A stretch of DNA of 5,069 bases from Bog-793 sp050010315 (GTDB lineage: Bacteria > Actinomycetota > Acidimicrobiia > Acidimicrobiales > Bog-793): NCBI GenBank assembly GCA_050010315.1, contig JBEKLG010000128.1, positions 1-5,069 on the forward strand. The letters run 5' to 3'. The notes beneath the pieces were generated by a model. The model did no database searches. It was not told where the DNA came from and was given only the letters and a program-made list of their open reading frames with translations. Position 1 is the stretch's first letter, and each line of letters opens with the position of its first letter. Position numbers and translations under genes: made by a program. Below, piece after piece: positions 1 to 4,275 of this stretch.

Positions 1-462
1 TGCCTTGTAGCGGTCCACGCGCTCGATCTCGGCGATCTTGCGCGGGACGAGCTGGTCCTTGTCCCAGGGGAAGTAGAGGCCGTCGTAAAGCCCGCCCCAG
101 GCATTGAACTCCCAGTCGACCAGGCGCACGCCGCCTTTGTCGTTGACGACGAAGGTCGGCCCGCAGTCGCGCATCCAGGCGTCGTTGCTGGACATCTCGA
201 CGACCCGCACCGAGCTCGGCAGCATGTTGCGCGCGTTCTCGAACTGGTCGTTGTTGACTCCCACGCTGACGGGCTCGAACTGGGCTATGGCAGAGGCGAC
301 CTCGACCCAGGCGTGCTGCGCCGGTTTGGCCCCGAGACGCCAGTTGTCGGTGCGCTCCGGCCAGAGCATCCAGATCTGGGAATGCGGCTCGAACTCACCC
401 GGCATGCGAAAGCCATCGGCTCGGGGCGTGCCTGCAAGCGCTGTGCCCGCCGCGGCATCCAT
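1..462 (-). CDS. aguA: Agmatine deiminase, N-terminal 154 residues (gene runs off the left edge)
   Basis: Agmatine deiminase (agmatine iminohydrolase, porphyromonas-type PAD fold) hydrolyses agmatine to N-carbamoylputrescine and ammonia in the cytoplasm. The visible N-terminal part carries family-typical blocks: TPRADGFRMPGEFEPH (residues 12-27), WMLWPERTDNWRLGAKPAQ (31-49), SNDAWMRDCGPTFVV (92-106) and a WEFNAWGG stretch (117-124). Family members are about 350-380 residues, so less than half is present; the catalytic Cys lies near the C-terminus, outside the window. ATG at 460-462 is chosen; an adjacent in-frame GTG at 463-465 is equally possible, since the AAAGGA ribosome site at 476-481 sits 10 nt from GTG and 13 nt from ATG. 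A later ATG (403-405) would remove the conserved TPRADGFR block. The gene lies 34-37 nt downstream of a carbamoyltransferase on the same strand, with its ribosome site in that gap, so the two are probably co-transcribed. Family identification is firm. Confidence 0.93.
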   Translation of the reverse strand, partial: MDAAAGTALAGTPRADGFRMPGEFEPHSQIWMLWPERTDNWRLGAKPAQHAWVEVASAIAQFEPVSVGVNNDQFENARNMLPSSVRVVEMSSNDAWMRDCGPTFVVNDKGGVRLVDWEFNAWGGLYDGLYFPWDKDQLVPRKIAEIERVDRYKA

Positions 463-475
463 CACCGCAGGCGCG

Positions 476-481
476 TCCTTT
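476..481 (-). promoter_or_regulatory. Ribosome binding site of aguA (AAAGGA)
   Basis: On the minus strand AAAGGA lies in the short gap between the carbamoyltransferase stop codon (500-502) and the aguA start. Its spacing fits initiation at GTG 463-465 or the adjoining ATG 460-462 and supports independent translation of aguA from a shared transcript. Confidence 0.55.
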
Positions 482-499
482 GGTGACGACCGATCGCGC

Positions 500-1510
500 T
501 CAGGCGAGGAGGGCATCGGCGATCGCTCCCAGTTCGGCGTCATCTGGCGGCTCGTCGAGACCGATGAGGGCGAGCAGCAGGGCCTTCTGGAAGTGCAAGC
601 GGTTCTGCGCCTGAGGGAAGATGATCGACGCCGGGGAGTCGGCGACCTCGTCCGTCACCTCTTCGCCGCGCATCGCCGGCAGGCAGTGCATGAACTTCGC
701 CCCGGGTTTGGTGCTCTTCCACAGCTCGCTGTTCACCTGGAAGGGGCGAAAGGCGGCCACCCGGTCGGCGTACTCGGCCTCCTGCCCGGTCCACCACCAA
801 CAGTCGGTGTAGACGAAGTCGGCACCGTCGATCGCCTCGAGGGGGTCGTTCGTCAAGAGAAACGAACCGCCACTCAGCGCCGCGAACCGTTCGGCGTTCT
901 CTTTCACCTCGGGTCGGATCTCATAACCCGGCGCGTTGCCGACGCGCACGTTCAGCCCGAGCTTGGTCAGCGTCGTCGACAGCGAGTTGCAGGGGTGGGC
1001 CGCGTCGCCGAGGTAGGCGAAGGTGACGCCTTCGAGCTTGCCGGCGTACTCGGAGATCGTGAGGGCGTCACTCATCGCTTGGCAGGGGTGCCGGTCGTGG
1101 TCCATGGCGTTGATGACCGGCACGCCCGACGAGGCAGCGATCTCCTCCACGGTCTCGTCGGCCTGGGCGCGGATCACGATCGCCGAGTTGTACTGGGAGA
1201 GCGTCCGGGCGGTGTCGGCGACGCTCTCCCGCCCCGGCAGGTGGATCTCGCCGGGGCGAAGGTAGACAGCGTTCCCCCCGAGCTCGGCGAAGCCGTTCTC
1301 GAAGCTCACCCTGGTGCGGGTCGAGGCAGCCTCGAAGATCATCGCCAGATGCCGGCCTGGCAGGAACGGCGTCAGGGGACGTCGCCTCCAGACCGCTTTG
1401 ATCGCAGCGGCGAGTGCCAGAAGTCCCTCGAGATCCTCCCGCGTGTAGTCGAGGTCCGTGACGAAGTGTCGACCTCGGAGCGCTCGCAAGCTGGGGAGTC
1501 TGCTGTCCAT
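500..1510 (-). CDS. ptcA: Carbamoyltransferase, probably putrescine carbamoyltransferase (ornithine carbamoyltransferase-like)
   Basis: A 336-residue aspartate/ornithine transcarbamylase superfamily enzyme, acting in the cytoplasm. Carbamoyl-phosphate site motifs are intact: STRTR (residues 63-67), HPCQ (141-144, usually HPTQ or HPCQ) and HCLP (275-278). Features shared with putrescine carbamoyltransferase as I recall the enterococcal enzyme are YLRPGEI (83-89), SGGSFLLT (213-220), GADFVYTD (229-236) and KFMHCLPAMRGEEVTDEV (272-289). The SMG substrate loop of ornithine enzymes is absent; here it reads CWWWTGQEAEY (237-247). The C-terminal NRLHFQKALL stretch is closer to ornithine enzymes. Directly downstream is agmatine deiminase, whose product N-carbamoylputrescine is the substrate of putrescine carbamoyltransferase, giving putrescine and carbamoyl phosphate. 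The start is fixed by GGAGGA at 1519-1524, 8 nt before ATG. Superfamily membership is certain; the putrescine assignment is inference from context plus mixed motifs. Alternatives are ornithine carbamoyltransferase (argF) or an enzyme with another amine substrate. Confidence 0.8.
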   Translation of the reverse strand: MDSRLPSLRALRGRHFVTDLDYTREDLEGLLALAAAIKAVWRRRPLTPFLPGRHLAMIFEAASTRTRVSFENGFAELGGNAVYLRPGEIHLPGRESVADTARTLSQYNSAIVIRAQADETVEEIAASSGVPVINAMDHDRHPCQAMSDALTISEYAGKLEGVTFAYLGDAAHPCNSLSTTLTKLGLNVRVGNAPGYEIRPEVKENAERFAALSGGSFLLTNDPLEAIDGADFVYTDCWWWTGQEAEYADRVAAFRPFQVNSELWKSTKPGAKFMHCLPAMRGEEVTDEVADSPASIIFPQAQNRLHFQKALLLALIGLDEPPDDAELGAIADALLA

Positions 1511-1518
1511 CGTCAGCG

Positions 1519-1524
1519 TCCTCC
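1519..1524 (-). promoter_or_regulatory. Ribosome binding site of the carbamoyltransferase (GGAGGA)
   Basis: A near-perfect Shine-Dalgarno sequence on the minus strand, 8 nt ahead of the ATG at 1508-1510. It is the strongest ribosome site in the window and settles the start of this gene. Confidence 0.8.
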
Positions 1525-1770
1525 GGTTCGGCTGGGAGAGTAGTCCAGGTGAGCTTTCGTTTCGAGGAGACCTGCGAGTGCGTCTTTAGGCGAGCTTGCC
1601 AGGATTTCCTCGAGCCTGTTGTCGCTCGGGCGGCGCTCGGAGGAAAAGGACCCTGCAGGCGATGAGCTGGCCTTGAGCCGAAGGGGTCTGAACCGCCGGG
1701 GCGCGCCGGGTCGGCCGTGTGGGCACTTTTTCGTCGTCCTCCTGTCGCCGTCCGGTTTCGCGGGCACGCC

Positions 1771-1802
1771 TTGACAGTCCTGGCACGCGGTCGGGGTAGC
1801 CT
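1771..1802 (+). promoter_or_regulatory. Probable promoter of the aldo/keto reductase gene (TTGACA-N20-TAGCCT)
   Basis: A perfect -35 hexamer TTGACA (1771-1776) is followed after 20 nt by TAGCCT (1797-1802), which fits the actinobacterial TANNNT -10 pattern. The expected transcript start is near 1809, giving a leader of about 22 nt that contains the ribosome site at 1816-1822. The spacer is longer than the usual 17-18 nt, which lowers confidence, but the same hexamer at the same distance recurs ahead of uvrC. Confidence 0.5.
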
Positions 1803-1815
1803 CGCTGGAGCCGGC

Positions 1816-1822
1816 AAGGGAG
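1816..1822 (+). promoter_or_regulatory. Ribosome binding site deciding the TTG start of the reductase (AAGGGAG)
   Basis: AAGGGAG ends 8 nt before TTG at 1831-1833. No comparable site precedes the alternative in-frame GTG (1861), while the far upstream ATG (1717) lies ahead of the probable promoter and could not be on that transcript. Confidence 0.6.
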
Positions 1823-1830
1823 CGACGAGG

Positions 1831-2619
1831 TTGAACTCATCAACGAGTGGCCGTGGCGTCGTGTTGCGCCGCGGCGGCGAGATGCCGATCATCGGGTTCG
1901 GGACCTGGCGGCTCGAGGGCGAGGTCGCCCGGGCGGCCGTGCTCCGCGCCCTGGAGGTCGGCTACCGCCACATCGACACCGCCACGATGTACCAGAACGA
2001 AAAGGAGGTCGGTCTCGCCGCCATCGACAGCGGGCTGCGCCGTGAAGAGCTCTTCATCACGACGAAGATCCTCTCCGATGCACCGAGCGTCCGGGGGACA
2101 ATCGAGAAGAGCCTTGCGGATCTGCAGACCGACTACGTTGACCTCTGGCTGATCCACTGGCCGCCTGGTGACCGCGGCACCTCGCGCGCCCTCTACCGGG
2201 AGATGCTCGCGGTACGCGATTTGGGTCTCGCCCGAGCGATCGGGGTCAGCAACTACGCCGTGGCCGAGATCGACGACCTCACGGCGGCGACCGGCGAGGC
2301 ACCGGAGGTGAACCAGGTCCCCTGGAGCCCGTACCTCTACGACCCCAGCTTGCAGCGCGAGCTTGATGAGCGCGGCATCGTCCTCGAGGGCTACAGCCCG
2401 TTCCGGAGAAGCCAACTCGACGATCCCGTGCTCGTCGCGATCGCCGCGGAAAAAGGGGTCACCCCGGCCCAGGTAGTGCTCCGCTGGCACGTCGAGCACG
2501 GCGTCGTCGCCATTCCGCGGTCTCACCAACCGGACCGCATCGCCGGGAACTTCGAGGTTTTCGGCTTCTCGCTGGGCGCCGAGTCGATGCAGCGGCTCGA
2601 CGCGCTGTCCTCGCACTAG
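1831..2619 (+). CDS. Aldo/keto reductase family oxidoreductase
   Basis: A 262-residue cytoplasmic NAD(P)H-dependent carbonyl reductase of the aldo/keto reductase superfamily with the (beta/alpha)8 barrel. The complete catalytic tetrad is visible, numbered from the TTG start: Asp49 and Tyr54 (in IDTATMYQNEKEVG), Lys79 (ITTKI) and His109 (LIHWP). Other family marks are the opening MPIIGFGTW (18-26), the GVSNYAV segment, NQVPWSPYLYDPSLQ, and the cofactor motif IPRSHQPDRIAGNFEVF near the C-terminus, where IPRS replaces the commoner IPKS. Length is normal for bacterial members (about 260-280). TTG at 1831 is preferred because of AAGGGAG 8 nt upstream; an in-frame ATG at 1717 would add 38 Arg/Ala/Gly-rich residues lying over the promoter. 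The gene stands alone, divergent from the polyamine pair and convergent with nadA. The physiological substrate cannot be told from sequence; a polyamine link is not supported. Confidence 0.92.
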   Translation: MNSSTSGRGVVLRRGGEMPIIGFGTWRLEGEVARAAVLRALEVGYRHIDTATMYQNEKEVGLAAIDSGLRREELFITTKILSDAPSVRGTIEKSLADLQTDYVDLWLIHWPPGDRGTSRALYREMLAVRDLGLARAIGVSNYAVAEIDDLTAATGEAPEVNQVPWSPYLYDPSLQRELDERGIVLEGYSPFRRSQLDDPVLVAIAAEKGVTPAQVVLRWHVEHGVVAIPRSHQPDRIAGNFEVFGFSLGAESMQRLDALSSH

Positions 2620-2658
2620 AGACTCAGCCGGGGAAAGGGCACTGGCGGCCTCGCCCCC

Positions 2659-2674
2659 GGCGGCGGTCGCCGCC
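2659..2674 (+). terminator. Short GC hairpin after the aldo/keto reductase, possible terminator
   Basis: GGCGGCGGTCGCCGCC forms a perfect 6-7 bp stem with a tiny loop, 40 nt after the reductase stop. No T-tract follows, so it is not a classical intrinsic terminator; in high-GC bacteria such T-poor hairpins may still help termination. Confidence 0.3.
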
Positions 2675-2683
2675 CACGTCGGC

Positions 2684-2748
2684 CGGCGGGCGACGAGTCT
2701 TCTCGGGGTTTCACGCGGCCGATCCGCCGGGTCCTTCGTCGCCCGCCG
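2684..2748. repeat. 13-bp perfect inverted repeat, possible bidirectional terminator
   Basis: CGGCGGGCGACGA at 2684-2696 is exactly complementary in reverse to 2736-2748, with a 39-nt loop that contains a further 4-bp stem (2715-2718 with 2724-2727). It lies between the converging reductase and nadA transcripts, so a role in ending both is reasonable. No T-run flanks it on either strand, so the terminator role is inference; the repeat itself is seen directly. Confidence 0.5.
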
Positions 2749-2995
2749 AATGGTCGGTCGAGTTGCCGGCAGCCAGCGACGGCTTTCGTGTCGGCTGGGC
2801 CGGGCGGTCACCGACCCGACCAGGCCACGACGGCGGTAAGGGCGATCTTGCCTGCGAGGTACGGAGAGTTGCCGGTGCCGACGGTGTAGTTGAGGCAGAG
2901 CGACCGCGTCGCGACCGGGTGGCAGAGTTGGGACGAGGAGCCCATCTGGCAGTGACCCGGCTACGGCGCGATCCGCTCAGCTGGTTGCCCGAGGT

Positions 2996-4153
2996 CTAGA
3001 AGCTCGAACCGCCGATCTCGAGCATGCGCGCCAGGGCGACCCGGGCGTCGGCCGCCGTCGCCTCGTCGACGACGATGCGGTTGCGAACCTCGCCGGCAAC
3101 GAGGCCCTCGAGGACCCAGGCGAGATGGGGCGGGTCGATGCGGAACATCGTCGAACAAGGGCAGACGAGCGGGTCGAGCGAGACGATCGTGAGGTCGGGG
3201 TGCTCTTCGGCGAGCCGGTGGACGAGGTGGACCTCGGTCCCGATGCCGATCGCCGATCCCGGGGCAGCCCTGCAGACGTAGTTGATGATCGTGTCGGTCG
3301 AGCCGACTTTGTCGGCGAGGACGGCGACCTCGTGGGCGCACTCCGGGTGGACGACGACGAGGCCGTCGGGGTGCGCCGCCCGGAAGCTTTCAACGTGGTC
3401 GACCGTGAATCGCTGGTGCACCGAGCAGTGGCCCTTCCAGAGAAGGAACGTCGGTTCCTTGAGATCGGCTTCCGTGAGCCCGCCGGAGGGCAGGCCCGGG
3501 TCCCAGACCCGCTCGTCATTCGATGAGAACCCGAGGGAGTAGACGGTATTGCGCCCAAGGTGCTGGTCGGGGAAGAAGAGCACCTTGCGCCCCGAGGCGA
3601 TGACGTGCTCGGCGAGCTCGGGCCCCGGGGCGGTGTCGTAGGGAACACCGAGCGCCCAGCGCACGGCGGCGTCGGCGTTGGCCGAGGTGCACACCGTGCC
3701 GCGGTGGCGACCGACGAAGGCTTTCAGGGCCGCCGAGGAGTTCATGTAGGTGACCGGGACGACCGCGTCGAGGTCGACGACCCGGCCGAGCTCGGACCAG
3801 GCGATCTCCACGGTATCGAGGTCGGCCATGTCCGCCAACGAGCAGCCGGCGTTGAGGTCGGGGAGCAGCACCATCTGGCTCGGGGCGGTGAGGATGTCCG
3901 CTGCCTCGGCCATGAAGGTCACACCGCAGAAGACGACGAACTCGGCCCGGTCCTGGTCGGCGGCGAAGCGCGAGAGCCCGTAGGAGTCGCCACGGGCGTC
4001 GGCCCAGCGCATCACCTCGTCGCGCTGGTAGTGGTGGCCGAGAATCACGACCCGGTCACCGAGGGTGGCTCGGGCCGCGCCGATCATCGCGGCGAGCTCG
4101 TCGTCGCTGGCATCGGTGTAGCGAGCCGGCAGGGGCGCTTGGAGGCGGAACAT
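2996..4153 (-). CDS. nadA: Quinolinate synthase NadA
   Basis: NadA condenses iminoaspartate with dihydroxyacetone phosphate to give quinolinate, the second step of de novo NAD synthesis from aspartate, using an oxygen-sensitive [4Fe-4S] cluster in the cytoplasm. The 385-residue product is full length and shows ILGHHYQRDEV (37-47), CGVTFMAEAADIL (76-88), LPDLNAGCSLADMADL (97-112), VTYMNSSAALKAFVG (134-148), FFPDQHLGRNT (193-203), WKGHCSVHQ (239-247), HPEC (269-272), GTEVHLVHRL (305-314) and CPCSTMFRID (331-340). Cluster ligands are probably Cys104, Cys243 and Cys333, matching by position the three essential cysteines of the Bacillus subtilis enzyme. The whole sequence is of that longer Bacillus-like type rather than the short type of mycobacteria. 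ATG at 4151-4153 is the only reasonable start; no start codon lies in frame in the roughly 80 nt upstream. A GAGGGAG motif abuts the ATG with no spacing, which is odd. nadB and nadC are not in the window; the gene appears monocistronic here. Confidence 0.96.
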   Translation of the reverse strand: MFRLQAPLPARYTDASDDELAAMIGAARATLGDRVVILGHHYQRDEVMRWADARGDSYGLSRFAADQDRAEFVVFCGVTFMAEAADILTAPSQMVLLPDLNAGCSLADMADLDTVEIAWSELGRVVDLDAVVPVTYMNSSAALKAFVGRHRGTVCTSANADAAVRWALGVPYDTAPGPELAEHVIASGRKVLFFPDQHLGRNTVYSLGFSSNDERVWDPGLPSGGLTEADLKEPTFLLWKGHCSVHQRFTVDHVESFRAAHPDGLVVVHPECAHEVAVLADKVGSTDTIINYVCRAAPGSAIGIGTEVHLVHRLAEEHPDLTIVSLDPLVCPCSTMFRIDPPHLAWVLEGLVAGEVRNRIVVDEATAADARVALARMLEIGGSSF

Positions 4154-4178
4154 CTCCCTCGTCTCGAATCTCGCTCCG

Positions 4179-4198
4179 CTGTCGGCCGGCGGGGACAG
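4179..4198. repeat. Small inverted repeat upstream of nadA (CTGTC-N10-GACAG)
   Basis: CTGTC (4179-4183) and GACAG (4194-4198) form a symmetric 20-bp element 26 nt upstream of the nadA start codon, in the region shared with uvrC. Its size and place would fit an operator for nadA, but five-base arms can arise by chance in such GC-rich sequence, and I recognise no known NAD-pathway regulator site. Confidence 0.2.
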
Positions 4199-4235
4199 CC
4201 TGGTCGCCCATCCGCGGGTTTGTCGGCCACGAAGC

Positions 4236-4267
4236 TTGTCCGCCGGGGTACCAGGCCGGCGTAGCCT
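4236..4267 (+). promoter_or_regulatory. Probable uvrC promoter (TTGTCC-N20-TAGCCT)
   Basis: TTGTCC (4236-4241) is followed after exactly 20 nt by TAGCCT (4262-4267). The expected transcript start, 7-9 nt after the -10 element, falls at 4274-4276, on or next to the uvrC GTG. The -10 region is identical over eight bases (GTAGCCTC) to that ahead of the aldo/keto reductase, with the same spacing, which supports both calls. The -35 matches the consensus less well. Confidence 0.5.
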
Positions 4268-4275
4268 CCAGGTTA

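Larger units (their letters stand above)
1511..1830. other. Divergent intergenic region between the carbamoyltransferase and the aldo/keto reductase
   Basis: About 320 bases without a convincing gene. Rightwards it holds the reductase promoter (1771-1802) and ribosome site (1816-1822). Leftwards it holds the GGAGGA site at 1519-1524 and a possible -10 element TACTCT (minus strand, 1537-1542), which would give a leader of about 20 nt, but no matching -35 is visible, so I do not call that promoter. An open frame on the minus strand (1513-1767, GTG start) ends just before the carbamoyltransferase; its third-position composition is mixed rather than G/C-rich, so I read it as chance. No attenuator-like hairpin, T-box or riboswitch was recognised. 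Confidence 0.6.
2620..2995. other. Convergent intergenic region between the reductase and nadA
   Basis: About 376 bases between the stop codons of two converging genes. The left half is very G+C-rich and holds a short hairpin (2659-2674) and a long 13-bp inverted repeat (2684-2748), presumably for termination. The right half contains a 45-codon open frame on the minus strand (2808-2945, ATG start) with strongly G/C-biased third positions but no ribosome site and no recognisable domain; I do not annotate it as a gene. A plus-strand frame (2763-2999) overlapping it has poorer codon bias and looks accidental. No tRNA or other structured RNA was recognised. Confidence 0.6.

Noticed and set aside
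500..1510. Confident assignment as argF, ornithine carbamoyltransferase of arginine synthesis
   Set aside because: The SMG loop is missing, several segments resemble putrescine carbamoyltransferase, and the neighbour is agmatine deiminase with no other arginine genes in view. It remains an alternative, not excluded.
104..1543. Long plus-strand open frame of 479 codons across the polyamine genes
   Set aside because: It lies antisense to the well-supported agmatine deiminase and carbamoyltransferase genes; its product is Arg/Gly/Val-rich with no recognisable motif, as expected of a shadow frame in GC-rich DNA.
1513..1767. 84-codon minus-strand frame (GTG start) ending just before the carbamoyltransferase
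   Set aside because: Third codon positions are mixed (many AAA, GCA, CCT, GGA codons), unlike the strongly G/C-ending codons of real genes here, and the product has no recognised domain. It could be a leader ORF, but nothing in the sequence supports this.
1840..2811. 323-codon minus-strand frame opposite the aldo/keto reductase
   Set aside because: It is antisense to a reductase with a complete catalytic tetrad; the translation is low-complexity and without motifs.
3560..4264. 234-codon plus-strand frame opposite nadA, extending into the uvrC promoter region
   Set aside because: It is antisense to a clear full-length nadA; the Gly/Val/Arg/Glu-rich product is typical of a reverse-frame shadow.
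4154..4275. SOS (LexA) operator controlling uvrC
   Set aside because: No sequence resembling the actinobacterial or Bacillus-type LexA box was found in the nadA-uvrC intergenic region.
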